A DNA stretch of 64,000 nucleotides from Duganella sp. CF458 (GCF_900113115.1 NZ_FOOF01000019.1:1-64000); one strand, 5' to 3'. Positions 27,552 to 36,300 are shown, counted from the stretch's first letter. Notes: a model not told the origin generated them from the sequence alone. A program made the numbers and translations.

Positions 27552-28163
27552 TCAGGAGCGGTGGGTACGGCGACGGCTGAAGCGCAGGGCGGCCAGGCCG
27601 CCGGCCAGCAACGCCAGCGTGGCCGGTTCGGGCACGCCAGGGTCGTTGGGGCCGCGCAGGAACTCAAGGCTGATGTTGTCGAGCTGGTTCCAGTAGATCG
27701 GGTCGTTGTTGAAGTTGCCGAACTCGAGGAGCGTGCTGCTGGACAGCGCCGTCACGATCAGGGTGTGGGAGCTCCAGTCGCCTGTGATATTGCTTTCGTT
27801 GAAGACAGTGGTGGCGCCGAAGTTGACCTGGGCTCGGTTATCGGGCGGAAATTGCGGGTCGGTGGTCCAGCGCTGCAGGTCGAACTTGAGCTGGTAAGTG
27901 GCGCCGGCGATGGTGGTGATTGTCTGGCGCAGGAAGCCAAGCTGGGCGGTGTTCAAGTCGCCAAAGACATTGTTGGTATCGTCGGCCAATGGCGAACCGG
28001 TCACGTCGACGCCAAACGCCTGGCCGCCGCCGCCCGGGCTGGAAAGCGTCCACATGCTGTAGTCGGCGGTTTCGAAATCGCCATTCAAGACCAGGTTGGG
28101 GCCCGCTTGCGCATATGATGCGGTGAGGAGAAGGATCGAGGCGAGCGCGGCATGCAGTTTCAT
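27552..28163 (-). CDS. PEP-CTERM sorting-domain exported protein
   Basis: The 203-residue protein starts at ATG 28161-28163 with a signal peptide (MKLHAALASILLLTASYAQA). The mature part is a beta-sandwich-like carbohydrate-binding or DUF642-like domain (NLVLNGDFETADYSMW, TYQLKFDLQRW). The C-terminus has the exosortase sorting signal: VPEPATLALLAGGLAALRFS with a final basic tail RRRTHRS. PEP-CTERM proteins are processed by exosortase EpsH/XrtA and associated with exopolysaccharide and biofilm. No exosortase gene is in the window. It heads the minus-strand collar block. Confidence 0.92.
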   Translation of the reverse strand: MKLHAALASILLLTASYAQAGPNLVLNGDFETADYSMWTLSSPGGGGQAFGVDVTGSPLADDTNNVFGDLNTAQLGFLRQTITTIAGATYQLKFDLQRWTTDPQFPPDNRAQVNFGATTVFNESNITGDWSSHTLIVTALSSSTLLEFGNFNNDPIYWNQLDNISLEFLRGPNDPGVPEPATLALLAGGLAALRFSRRRTHRS

Positions 28164-28393
28164 GATCTCTTCCTTTTGGCGGATGGCTGAAAGTTGAGAT
28201 GGATCATACGTCCGGGTATTGACAATGGAACATTTATTTGCGTCAACGTGGCGCTTTTGCAAAGATTCAATATAATTTTGCAAGTTGGTTTGCGGCGCAC
28301 CAGAGTGCAATGTGCAATTCTTTGGATTGCAAGAGCAATATCAATGGCGCATGGCAAATATTCATCACTAAATTTCAATTCAAAAGACAGTTA

Positions 28394-30427
28394 ATGCGCA
28401 TCCTTTTCATCGTGCCGCTGGCCGCCTTGCTGGCCGCCTGCAGCAGCATTCGAGCCCCCGCGCCGCAAGGCTCGAAAGCCACGTTCGCGATCCTTGAGAC
28501 GACGGATCTGCATGCCAATGTCCGTAGTTACGACTACTACAAACTGGCGCCGGATGCCGCGCTGGGGCTGGAGCGCACGGCGACCCTGATCCGCCAGGCG
28601 CGCAAGGAATTCCCGAATTCGCTGCTGCTTGATAACGGCGACACGATCCAAGGCACGGCGCTGGGCGACTATCAGGCGCTGGTGGCGCCGGTCGGTTGCG
28701 GTCAAACGCTCGCCATCTACAAGGCCATGAACGCGTTGGGCTTTGAAGGCGGCTCGGTCGGCAACCACGAATTCAACTGGGGCCTGGATTTCCTCGGGCA
28801 GGTCACCGCCAGCCATTTTGGCGCGGAAGGCGCCAACGTTCGCGCCCAGCCCTGTGCCGGGCCTTCGTTTCCGATGGTGCTGGCGAATGTCGTCGACGCG
28901 CGAACCGGCATTCCGTTGTTCGCGCCTTACCGCATCATCGAGAAGCGGGTGAGCGCGACCGGGCCGGATGGCAAGCCACTGGCGGCGACCGTCAAGGTGG
29001 GCATCATCGGTTTCACCACGCCTGCCATCATGGGATGGGACAAGCGCTGGCTGGAGGGCCGCGTGCGCACCGAAGGCTGGCGCGAGACCGCACAGCGTTA
29101 CATTCCCGAGATGCGCGCCAAGGGGGCGGAAGTGATCGTAGCGATTGCGCACGCAGGACTGGATGGTGCCGCGTATGCGCCGTCGATGGAGAACGGCAGC
29201 CTGTACCTGGCCCAGGTGCCGGGCATTGATGCGCTGTTGCTGGGGCACTCGCACGACGTGTTCCCGAATGCAGCCGGCAAGGCGGCCGGCTTCAACCTGC
29301 CGGATGTCGACAAGGTCAACGGGCGGGTGCATGGCGTGCCGACCGTGATGCCGGGCCTGTGGGGCAAGCATCTGGGCGTGATCCAGCTTGCGCTGCGCCA
29401 CGACGGCCGGCGCTGGATCGCAGATGCCGGCGCGGCGAAGGTGGAAACACGCAGCATCCAGCGCCCTGACCGCAGCTTCGTTGAGCCGGATGCGGAGCTC
29501 GCCGCGCTGGTAAGGGCCGAACATGAGGCGACCATCGCCTACGTCAAAACGCCCATTGGCGATACTGACTTCCGCATGTCAGCTTACTTTGCCGACGTCG
29601 GCGACGTATCGGCGATCCAGATCGTGAACCAGGCGCAGGCCGACTATGTGCGCCGTCACGTCCGGGCCAACTTGCCGCAATATGCGCAGTTGCCGGTGTT
29701 GTCGATGTCCGCGCCATTCAAGACCGGCGCTGCGGGCGTGGCCGATTACACCGACGTCGCTCCCGGCAATATGGCCCTGAACAACGCCGCCGACCTTTAC
29801 CTGTACCCGAACGACCTGCATGCCGTGAAAATCGACGGCGCGACGCTGAAAGCCTGGTTGGAGAAGTCCGCCGGCCGCTTCAACACCATCGATCCAACGC
29901 TCAGCGAACCGCAGGAGCTGGTGAATGCGGGCTTCGCAGGCTTCAATTTCGACATGCTGACCGATCCCGACGTGCGCTACCAGATCGACGTGACGCAAGC
30001 GCCCGGCCAGCGCATCAAGGGACTGGCCTGGCGCGGCCAACCGGTACGCGCAGAGCAGGAATTCATTGTCGCGACCAATAACTTCCGCGCCAGCGGCGGA
30101 GGCGGCTTCCCGGGACTCGATGGCAGCAAGACCATCTTTGCTTCGCCCGACAATAACCGTGCGGTGCTGATCGCCTATATCAAGTCAGTGCGGCATCTGG
30201 CGCGTGCCGCCAATGGCTCGGCGCGCAGCTGGCGTTTTGCGCCGGTCAAGAGCAAGGGTGCGGTGGTATTTCGTTCAGCACCGGGCAAGCTGGCGCTGGC
30301 GCGTGAAGCCGGGCTGGCCGGCATATCGGTGCTGAAGGAGGAAGATGGAAGCGGAAAAGGCTACGCGCTGTACGCGATCGACCTCCGCTTCAGTGAGGCT
30401 TCCGCTTCTCCTGCTGGACGAGAATAA
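28394..30427 (+). CDS. cpdB: 2',3'-cyclic-nucleotide 2'-phosphodiesterase/3'-nucleotidase, lipoprotein (CpdB-like)
   Basis: The 677-residue product hydrolyses 2',3'-cyclic nucleotides and 3'-nucleotides outside the cytoplasm. I chose ATG 28394 because it opens a lipoprotein signal (MRILFIVPLAALLAACSS, lipobox LAAC). The metallophosphatase domain has ILETTDLHANVRSYDYY, LLDNGDTIQGTALGD, SVGNHEFNWGLDF, and LLLGHSHDVFP. The C-terminal 5'-nucleotidase domain has NNFRASGGGGFPG. It overlaps the DUF2288 gene tail-to-tail by 38 bases. The 230-base gap upstream, shared with the divergent PEP-CTERM gene, has a TATAAT at 28271-28276 without a convincing -35. Confidence 0.92.
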   Translation: MRILFIVPLAALLAACSSIRAPAPQGSKATFAILETTDLHANVRSYDYYKLAPDAALGLERTATLIRQARKEFPNSLLLDNGDTIQGTALGDYQALVAPVGCGQTLAIYKAMNALGFEGGSVGNHEFNWGLDFLGQVTASHFGAEGANVRAQPCAGPSFPMVLANVVDARTGIPLFAPYRIIEKRVSATGPDGKPLAATVKVGIIGFTTPAIMGWDKRWLEGRVRTEGWRETAQRYIPEMRAKGAEVIVAIAHAGLDGAAYAPSMENGSLYLAQVPGIDALLLGHSHDVFPNAAGKAAGFNLPDVDKVNGRVHGVPTVMPGLWGKHLGVIQLALRHDGRRWIADAGAAKVETRSIQRPDRSFVEPDAELAALVRAEHEATIAYVKTPIGDTDFRMSAYFADVGDVSAIQIVNQAQADYVRRHVRANLPQYAQLPVLSMSAPFKTGAAGVADYTDVAPGNMALNNAADLYLYPNDLHAVKIDGATLKAWLEKSAGRFNTIDPTLSEPQELVNAGFAGFNFDMLTDPDVRYQIDVTQAPGQRIKGLAWRGQPVRAEQEFIVATNNFRASGGGGFPGLDGSKTIFASPDNNRAVLIAYIKSVRHLARAANGSARSWRFAPVKSKGAVVFRSAPGKLALAREAGLAGISVLKEEDGSGKGYALYAIDLRFSEASASPAGRE

Positions 30428-30710
30428 ACGGGCTGACGACGCTGGCCCACAGGTTGGCGTCGCTGGCGATCCATTCCTGGCATTGCTGGTCGGAGACCCT
30501 GGCGACCTTGCCGGCTTCCATCCAGGCCGCGATGCTGGTTTTGTCGTCGTGGGCGATGCGCACGGCGACGTCCACCAGGTCCAGTTCATCGGCCACCCAC
30601 ACCACATTGCCCTGGGCGAAGTGCTTGAGCAATTCGCTCCATGGAATGCGGGCGGTTTCGCGGTTCACTTTGGCGCGGAGTTCCGCGTCTTTTTCTGGCT
30701 TCAGCTGCAT
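30390..30710 (-). CDS. DUF2288 family protein
   Basis: The 106-residue protein fits the uncharacterised DUF2288 family. It has KVNRETARIPWSELLKHFAQG, VVWVADELDLVDVAVRIAHDD, IAAWMEAGKVARVSD and ASVVSPFILVQ. No signal peptide or membrane segment is visible, so it is probably cytoplasmic. Its 3' end runs 38 bases into the cpdB coding region on the other strand. It lies nine bases downstream of the RES toxin gene. Confidence 0.85.
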   Translation of the reverse strand: MQLKPEKDAELRAKVNRETARIPWSELLKHFAQGNVVWVADELDLVDVAVRIAHDDKTSIAAWMEAGKVARVSDQQCQEWIASDANLWASVVSPFILVQQEKRKPH

Positions 30711-30719
30711 TTTTTACTC

Positions 30720-31403
30720 TTAAATCGTGGGAATCTGCTCGACGATAGCCGCCGGCGAACCCCGCCATGTTAACCGATACGCCGGTCCTTTGCGAACATT
30801 GCCCACCAGCGCGGGACGGAAACAGGCCAGGTTGGTGCCGCCTGCGCGGCGCACGCTCGGGTAGATGATGCCGGTCGAGCCTTCAGCGAGCAGGCTGCGC
30901 GCCAGGCGTTGCGAGGCGACGTAGCTTTCCGGTGCCAGGCAAGCGGCATATTCAGGCTGGCCGCAGATGTCGTGGAACTGGGCGCTGAAGTCCGAAAGCA
31001 GGGCCTGGTAGCTCACGCTGTCGTCAAAACGGTCGATTTCGGCGTATTCCACGGTCTTGTGGAAGATGACTTCCGCCAATGCCGTTTCATGCTCGAAGGC
31101 GCAGTACCAGGCGCCGCGCTGGCCGTCGTTGAAACGGCTGCCCTGCGGGCGGGCGTAGGTGAAGGCGGCATTGATGCTGCGGTAGTTGGGGACGTAGTAG
31201 ACGAGTTCCTCGATGCCGATGCCGATGGCGCCGCCGTGTTCTGCGCGCAGGCGGGCATTGGTGGCGTTATCGAGTTCAAATAGCTGGTGCAGCTCGGCGT
31301 CGTTATCGGCGAGGGCGGCCAGCACGGAATCTTCTTTATAGACAAAGCGCGATGGGATCAGGCGCACGGTGTCGAATTGGCGCAGCAGGCGGAATGGCGG
31401 CAA
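30720..31403 (-). CDS. RES-domain toxin (NAD+ phosphorylase family)
   Basis: RES toxins degrade NAD+ and are neutralised by Xre/MbcA-type antitoxins. The 227-residue product has conserved RES segments: LIPSRFVYKEDS near the start, an arginine and tyrosines in YYVPNYRSINAAFTYA, ERxxxF-type GAWYCAFEHETALAEVIFHKT, and SYVASQRLARSLLAEGSTGIIYPSVRRAGGTNLACF. The start is TTG 31401-31403, directly after the antitoxin TAA, with GGAGG about ten bases upstream inside the antitoxin gene. This arrangement couples toxin translation to antitoxin translation. Confidence 0.9.
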   Translation of the reverse strand: MPPFRLLRQFDTVRLIPSRFVYKEDSVLAALADNDAELHQLFELDNATNARLRAEHGGAIGIGIEELVYYVPNYRSINAAFTYARPQGSRFNDGQRGAWYCAFEHETALAEVIFHKTVEYAEIDRFDDSVSYQALLSDFSAQFHDICGQPEYAACLAPESYVASQRLARSLLAEGSTGIIYPSVRRAGGTNLACFRPALVGNVRKGPAYRLTWRGSPAAIVEQIPTI

Positions 31404-31841
31404 TTACAGGCCTCCGCGACGAGCGTCGAGCAATTGGCGCACGGTCTGCATGGCGAGCAGGCCGCCGGCTTCCATATAGTCGAGCGGGGTGCGGCCGCCA
31501 AAAATACTGTTGCGGTTGGCCAGGCTGACCCATTCGTCGGCCAGCTTGTCGCCGTAGATGATGTGCAGCGACTTGTAGATGCCCAGCAGGTAGGAAATGC
31601 GCGTGATGCGGTCCACTTCAAGCACGCGGTCGGGGTGCTTTTTCCATTCGTAGAAGGCACTGCTGGATAGGCCGCCCAACAGTTCGCGGGCATCGTCGTC
31701 GCGCAGTTTCCAGGCCGCGGCGATCTTGAAAAAGCCCTTGAGGGCGGCGTGCGACAGGCGTTCACGTTCCTCTTTGCGGCTCAGGTCGACCGGCTGGGGG
31801 ATGGTGTATTCGCTGTTGGGGTAGGCAAATGCGGGATTCAT
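31404..31841 (-). CDS. Xre/MbcA/ParS-type antitoxin
   Basis: The 145-residue protein begins MNPAFAYPNSEY at ATG 31839-31841, behind GGAGG; a longer in-frame reading to 31916 would cross the promoter and is rejected. The middle is a helix-turn-helix-like Xre region (ARELLGGLSSSAFYEWKK). The C-terminal half is the toxin-binding domain typical of these antitoxins: RITRISYLLGIYKSLHIIYG, ADEWVSLANRN, GRTPLDYMEAGGLLAMQTVRQLLDA. It precedes the RES toxin without a gap, and very likely represses its own promoter. Confidence 0.9.
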   Translation of the reverse strand: MNPAFAYPNSEYTIPQPVDLSRKEERERLSHAALKGFFKIAAAWKLRDDDARELLGGLSSSAFYEWKKHPDRVLEVDRITRISYLLGIYKSLHIIYGDKLADEWVSLANRNSIFGGRTPLDYMEAGGLLAMQTVRQLLDARRGGL

Positions 31842-31850
31842 ATATCCTCC

Positions 31851-31891
31851 GTTTATGGATTGTTTATACTCCATTTCCGCATTTATTTCAA
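31851..31891 (-). promoter_or_regulatory. Sigma-70 promoter and operator-like repeats of the RES/Xre operon
   Basis: On the minus strand TTGAAA (31886-31891), a 17-base spacer and TATAAA (31863-31868) form a near-consensus promoter. Two GTTTAT units on the plus strand (31851-31856 and 31862-31867), spaced 11 bp, overlap the -10 and the start point. They are candidate antitoxin operator half-sites. Confidence 0.7.
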
Positions 31892-31973
31892 GTTGAATGT
31901 GTTTGTGCGGAGTCAAAACGGGAAGCGCTGCCTGCTGTCAATATTGCACTAGATCATCGACTAGGGGCGCGCG

Positions 31974-33347
31974 ATGGAGAAGATTCTTCCTGCGCTGGAG
32001 GGGCAATTGCGGCGCTTCAAGGTGAATGCAGCCGGGATGGCTGAGCGGCATCCGGGCTTGGCGCGGCAGCTTGGTGCCCGGGATTGGCCGCCCGATGTCC
32101 ACGTCGACCGCCTGGTGCAGGGCGTGGCGGCGCTGCACGCGCGCACGGCACTGGTCCTGCAGAGGGCGCATTGCCAGCAGGATGAGCATGCGCTTGAGCT
32201 GCAGTTCCCAGAGCAGCTGCGCCCGTTCCCGGAGTGCCGCATCGGCCCCGCGCGGCAGGCTGCGGTCCTCGCTGCCTGTTATTGTCCAGGCCCGCCGGCT
32301 GCAATTGAGCTCGAGGTCGATCCCGGCCCGCAGCCTGCCGACAGCGTGGACATTTTCATCGACGGTGACGCTGCGTTCAGTGGCGCGCTTCGCAACGCGC
32401 TGCTGGCGGGCGGGAGCCGCCAGCTTGCGTGCCGGCCGTTTGCGCCGACGGGGCTGGACCCGGCGGAAGCGCTGCTGCCACGAGCGCCTGGCGCGCATGC
32501 CGGGCTGGCGCTGCTGCGCGAGTATTTCACCTTTCCCCCACGCTTCAACATCCTGCGCCTGGATCTCACCTCGTTTGTGAACGGCGGGCGCGGCAAGTTA
32601 AGCTTGCCAGTACCCGCAGCACGCCCTCTGGAAGCACTGCAAGCCAGCCATCTGCGCGCCGGCTGGGCAGCACGTGCCTGCCTGCGGCGTGCCGCCGCGG
32701 CGCCGGTCAGAATCGACGGGCGCCAAAGCGAATACCTGGTCTCCGTTCCGCCCGAGCTGGAAATTTTCAGCATCGACCGGGTGCACGTAGGCGGGGCGGA
32801 GGACCTGGGATGGGTTGCACGCCGAGTCGAAGATGCGCCGGCCGGCCATGAATGGCGCATCGCCTTCCACGGCGCACGGGGCGCGGTTGGCGCGGTCGCT
32901 TCGATCGACGTGACTTGCTGCGAACGCGACAAAGTGCTGGCCCGTCCGGCACGCGGCGCGGGTTGCCGCTGGCAGCTGAACTCGCTGCTGGCGCTGGAGC
33001 AGTTGCCGCTTGAAGCAGGCGCGTTGCGCGAGCTGATGGCAACGCAAGCCATCGACGACTCCCCAGCGAGCCACGCGATCATCAATGCGGTGCGCGCCCT
33101 GGACGTCCAACCCGCGGCCCTGCGCCCGGGCCGGGCCGCGCCCCTGATGGGAACCGACATCCGGCTGCAGGTCGATGAAGCGGCATTCGCAGGCAGCGGC
33201 CTGCTGCTGTTCGGACAAGTCATGGACCGCTTCTTTGGCGAATGCGCGCACATGAATACTTTTACCCGGCTGGTGCTGGTATCGGCCGAGACCGGCGAGG
33301 AGCTGATGCGATGCAAAGCGAGGAACGCTGGAACGCTGCTGGAGTGA
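31974..33347 (+). CDS. tssF: Orphan TssF-like type VI secretion baseplate protein (shortened)
   Basis: TssF (ImpG/VasA) is a wedge component of the type VI secretion baseplate. The 457-residue product keeps the family's N-terminus (LRRFKVNAAGMAERHPGLARQL, VDRLVQGVAALHART) and EYFTFPPRFNILRLDL in the middle. The C-terminus also fits: GTDIRLQVDEAAFAGSG, LLFGQVMDRFFGECAHMNTFTRLVL and a GEELMRCK ending. Usual TssF proteins are about 580-620 residues, so roughly a quarter is missing, mostly from the middle. AGGGG precedes the ATG. The next gene is tssG-like and overlaps. No other T6SS gene is in the window. It could be a diverged baseplate protein of another contractile system. Confidence 0.75.
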   Translation: MEKILPALEGQLRRFKVNAAGMAERHPGLARQLGARDWPPDVHVDRLVQGVAALHARTALVLQRAHCQQDEHALELQFPEQLRPFPECRIGPARQAAVLAACYCPGPPAAIELEVDPGPQPADSVDIFIDGDAAFSGALRNALLAGGSRQLACRPFAPTGLDPAEALLPRAPGAHAGLALLREYFTFPPRFNILRLDLTSFVNGGRGKLSLPVPAARPLEALQASHLRAGWAARACLRRAAAAPVRIDGRQSEYLVSVPPELEIFSIDRVHVGGAEDLGWVARRVEDAPAGHEWRIAFHGARGAVGAVASIDVTCCERDKVLARPARGAGCRWQLNSLLALEQLPLEAGALRELMATQAIDDSPASHAIINAVRALDVQPAALRPGRAAPLMGTDIRLQVDEAAFAGSGLLLFGQVMDRFFGECAHMNTFTRLVLVSAETGEELMRCKARNAGTLLE

Positions 33348-34120
33348 GCGCAGCGGAGCCACAGGGATTTGGCATGTTCCAGTTGGCTGGCCTGCTTGGC
33401 GCGCCCGAATGGCGAAACGCCGTGTCGCTGGCGTTTCCTGCGAGCGATGTCGCGGCGGTGGATGGAAGCGCCGTCACGCCAGGCTGCATAGGATTGCTCG
33501 GCATGGCCGGCGCGCTGCCCTACCACTACACCGAGGCCGTGGCCCGGGCAGGCGGCGTTGGCGCGCGCGCATTTATCGACCTGCTGTCTGCGCCGGCCAT
33601 TGACGCTTTTGGCACGGCGTGGCGCGAAGGCCGGCCCGAATACACGCCGTTGCCTTTCATTCCCGCCCAACGCGGCACCCTGAAGGCGAGGGCGGTTGGC
33701 GAACGGTTCGCGCAAGCCCTGGGGGTGCAGGTGCGGATCGAGCAGTTTGCCGGTCGCTGGGAGAAGCTGCCGCCAGGGCAAGCCACTGCGCTCGGAGGCG
33801 GCAATGCGTGCTGCGGAACAGGAGCGCTGCTGGGCGAACGCTTGTGGCGGACCGACAGCGCCGTGCGAATCCATGTGGGGCCACTGGGCCACCAATTGGC
33901 CCAGGCATTCCTGCCTGGCGGGCGGGGCGCACAGGCCTTGTCGCAGCTATGGCGTTCGGGTGCAGCCGATCGTGGCGTGCAGGCCGAGGCCCGCGTGCAT
34001 TTCGGCCCCGGCGTGCACGCCGGCGCACAGCTGGGCGCTGGCCGGCGACTGGGGCATGATGCGCTGCTGGGCACGCAGCCCACCGGCGAAAGGGATGACT
34101 TGTGTTATCGCCTTTGCTAG
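33311..34120 (+). CDS. tssG: Orphan TssG-like type VI secretion baseplate protein (shortened)
   Basis: TssG (ImpH/VasB) forms the baseplate wedge with TssF. I chose ATG 33311, behind GAGGAG, giving 269 residues; usual TssG is about 330. Family features are MFQLAGLLGAPEWRNAVSLAFPASDV, GLLGMAGALPYHYTEAVA, IDAFGTAWREGR, FAGRWEKLPPG, LLGERLWRTDSAVRIHVGPL and FLPGG. The start lies 37 bases inside the tssF reading frame, so the two are translationally coupled. The usual HR...fyrAW segment is contracted. Function outside a full T6SS locus is unclear. Confidence 0.75.
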   Translation: MQSEERWNAAGVSAAEPQGFGMFQLAGLLGAPEWRNAVSLAFPASDVAAVDGSAVTPGCIGLLGMAGALPYHYTEAVARAGGVGARAFIDLLSAPAIDAFGTAWREGRPEYTPLPFIPAQRGTLKARAVGERFAQALGVQVRIEQFAGRWEKLPPGQATALGGGNACCGTGALLGERLWRTDSAVRIHVGPLGHQLAQAFLPGGRGAQALSQLWRSGAADRGVQAEARVHFGPGVHAGAQLGAGRRLGHDALLGTQPTGERDDLCYRLC

Positions 34121-34152
34121 TATTTGACCACCCAATAATGCGAGGAGGCGAG

Positions 34153-34605
34153 ATGAAGAAGGCGATCCTGTTGGCGGCTATTGCCGCGACGACGGCGTGC
34201 ACCAGTCTCCATGTACCACCGAGTAATGCGGAATTGAAGCAACAGGTGGCCGACACCGAGCGCGCTTTTGCCGGCACCATGGCCAAACGCGATCACCAGG
34301 CTTTCGTGACGTTCCTGGCCGACGAGACGATCTTCTACAGCGGGTCGAAAGCCTTGCGCGGCAAGGACACGGTCGCTGCGGAGTGGAAGGCCTTTTATGA
34401 GAAGCCGGAAGCGCCGTTCAGTTGGGAGCCCGACCAGGTCGAGGTGCTCGATTCCGGAACCCTGGCGCATTCCTCGGGACCGGTGCGCGACCCGCAAGGC
34501 AAGGTCACCGCCCGTTTCAATTCCGTCTGGCGCCTGGAGGCGCCCGGCAAATGGCGCATCGTGTTCGACAAGGGCGAACGCGTTTGCGACTGCAAGAAGC
34601 AGTAG
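34153..34605 (+). CDS. Exported NTF2-like (DUF4440/SnoaL-type) protein, probable lipoprotein
   Basis: The 150-residue product starts at ATG 34153, behind GAGGAGGCGAG, with a signal ending ATTACTSLHV; the cysteine may be lipidated although the lipobox is poor. The mature domain has the NTF2-like cone-fold layout of DUF4440 proteins: DTERAFAGTMAKRDHQAFVTFLADETIFYSG, LRGKDTVAAEWKAFYE, a beta-rich half with NSVWRLEAPGKWRIVFDKG, and a terminal CDCKK. Such proteins may bind small ligands or act as ketosteroid isomerase-like enzymes; no activity can be assigned. It lies 32 bases after tssG. Confidence 0.82.
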   Translation: MKKAILLAAIAATTACTSLHVPPSNAELKQQVADTERAFAGTMAKRDHQAFVTFLADETIFYSGSKALRGKDTVAAEWKAFYEKPEAPFSWEPDQVEVLDSGTLAHSSGPVRDPQGKVTARFNSVWRLEAPGKWRIVFDKGERVCDCKKQ

Positions 34606-36300
34606 TCAGGCCGATTCGGCGTGCTCCACCAGCAACTGGACCCGGGTCACGCCGTTGTATTCGTTGGCATCCAGGCGGAAGGCCACGCGGGCCCGTTCTC
34701 CCAGCGCATCCGTATGGCCGAACCAGATGGCGTCGTAGCGCACGCCTTTCTTTTCCAGCATCAGCTTGAGGTGGCGGTCTTTCAGGATGCGCTGGCTTAG
34801 CACGCGGAATTCGTCGCAAAATACCGGCGGCGCAAAGCCCTGGCCCCAGACCTGGCCATCGAGCAGCTCGATGAACTGGGTCGTATAGCAGTTCTCTTCC
34901 AGCGGGCCATCGGTTTCCACCACGCGTTCCAATTGCGATTCGGTCAGCCAGGCCTGGCCGATTGCCTCAAAGGCGGCGCAGAAATGCTCAAAGGCTTCGG
35001 CGCGCAGGCTCAGGCCTGCCGCCATGGCGTGGCCGCCGAACTTGTCGATCACGCCCGGCGCGCGCTTGGACACCAGGTCCAGCGCATCGCGCAGGTGGAA
35101 GCCGGGGATCGAACGGCCGGACCCCTTGATCATGCCGTCGCCCGCTGGGGCAAAAGTGATGGTCGGGCGGTAGAAGCGCTCTTTCAGGCGCGAGGCCACG
35201 ATGCCGATCACGCCCTGGTGCCAGCCGTCGTCGTAGACGCAGATCGTGCTGCGGTCGGCCGGCTGGAAATCGTCCAGGTGCAGCAGGGCGGCATCCTGCA
35301 TCTCCGCCTCGATCTCGCGGCGTTTCAGGTTGATGTCGTTAAGCTGCTGCGCCAGCTCCCAGGCGCGGGTTTCATCGTCCGTCAGCAGGCACTCGATCCC
35401 GAGCGACATGTCTTCCAGCCGGCCGGCCGCGTTCAGGCGCGGGCCGAGGGCGAAACCCAGGTCGAAAGGAGAGGCGGTACGGGACGCACGACCGGAAACG
35501 CGGAACAGCGCCGCCACGCCGGGGTGCATGCGGCCGGCGCGCATGCGCTTCAGGCCTTGGGCGACCAGGATGCGGTTATTGGTGTCCAGGCGCACCACGT
35601 CGGCAACGGTGCCCAGTGCGACCAAATCCAGCAGGGCGTCCAGCTTGGGCTGGGTCTGGGCGTCGAACACGCCGCGGCGGCGCATTTCGGCGCGCAGTGC
35701 CAGCAGCACGTAGAACACCACGCCCACGCCGGCCAGGTGCTTGGACGGGAAGCCGCAAGCAGGCTGGTTGGGGTTCACGATGACGCGGGCATCCGGCAGG
35801 CTGTCGCCGGGCAGGTGGTGGTCGGTGACCACGACGTCGATGCCGCGGCGCTTGGCTTCTTCCACGCCTTCGATGCTGGCGATGCCGTTATCGACGGTGA
35901 TGATGATGTCGGGCGATTTCTCGCGCGCGGTCAGTTCGACGATCTCCGGCGTCAGGCCGTAGCCGTATTCGAAGCGGTTGGGAACGATGAAGTCCACCTT
36001 GGCGCCCATTGCGCGCAGGCCGCGCATTGCGGTGGCGCAGGCAGTGGCACCGTCGCAGTCGTAGTCGGCCACGATGACCATGCGCTTGCCGGCTGCGATG
36101 GAATCGGCCAGGAATTCGGCGGCGCGGCCGATATGCAGCAGGCCGGAAGGCTGCATCAGGGCGGCCAGTTCGCTGGAGAGTTCCGCGGCGTTGTTCAGGC
36201 CGCGTGCGGCAAACAGGCGGGCCAGCACCGGGTGGACGCCGCCTTGGCGCAGCAGTTCGGCTTCCTGCGACGGGCAGGGACGGATGGCGATACGGGTCAT
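34606..36300 (-). CDS. recJ: Single-stranded-DNA-specific exonuclease RecJ
   Basis: RecJ is a 5'-3' single-strand DNA exonuclease of recombination and mismatch repair. I start it at ATG 36298-36300 (MTRIAIRPCPSQEAELL), giving 564 residues, near the E. coli 577; the longer in-frame extension reads through the upstream gene in another frame. DHH-family motifs are intact: VIVADYDCDGATACA, VVTDHHLPG, GGHAMAAGLSLR in the DHHA1 domain, and the C-terminal OB-type region ending QLLVEHAESA. The start overlaps the stop of the upstream gene by four bases (ATGA). Confidence 0.95.
   Translation of the reverse strand: MTRIAIRPCPSQEAELLRQGGVHPVLARLFAARGLNNAAELSSELAALMQPSGLLHIGRAAEFLADSIAAGKRMVIVADYDCDGATACATAMRGLRAMGAKVDFIVPNRFEYGYGLTPEIVELTAREKSPDIIITVDNGIASIEGVEEAKRRGIDVVVTDHHLPGDSLPDARVIVNPNQPACGFPSKHLAGVGVVFYVLLALRAEMRRRGVFDAQTQPKLDALLDLVALGTVADVVRLDTNNRILVAQGLKRMRAGRMHPGVAALFRVSGRASRTASPFDLGFALGPRLNAAGRLEDMSLGIECLLTDDETRAWELAQQLNDINLKRREIEAEMQDAALLHLDDFQPADRSTICVYDDGWHQGVIGIVASRLKERFYRPTITFAPAGDGMIKGSGRSIPGFHLRDALDLVSKRAPGVIDKFGGHAMAAGLSLRAEAFEHFCAAFEAIGQAWLTESQLERVVETDGPLEENCYTTQFIELLDGQVWGQGFAPPVFCDEFRVLSQRILKDRHLKLMLEKKGVRYDAIWFGHTDALGERARVAFRLDANEYNGVTRVQLLVEHAESA

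Noticed and set aside
31842-31916. N-terminal extension of the antitoxin
   Set aside because: It would contain the promoter -10 and -35 and has no ribosome-binding site, while ATG 31841 has GGAGG.
31933-31947. Sigma-54-like sequence before tssF (TGCTGTCAATATTGC)
   Set aside because: The essential GG of the -24 element is missing.
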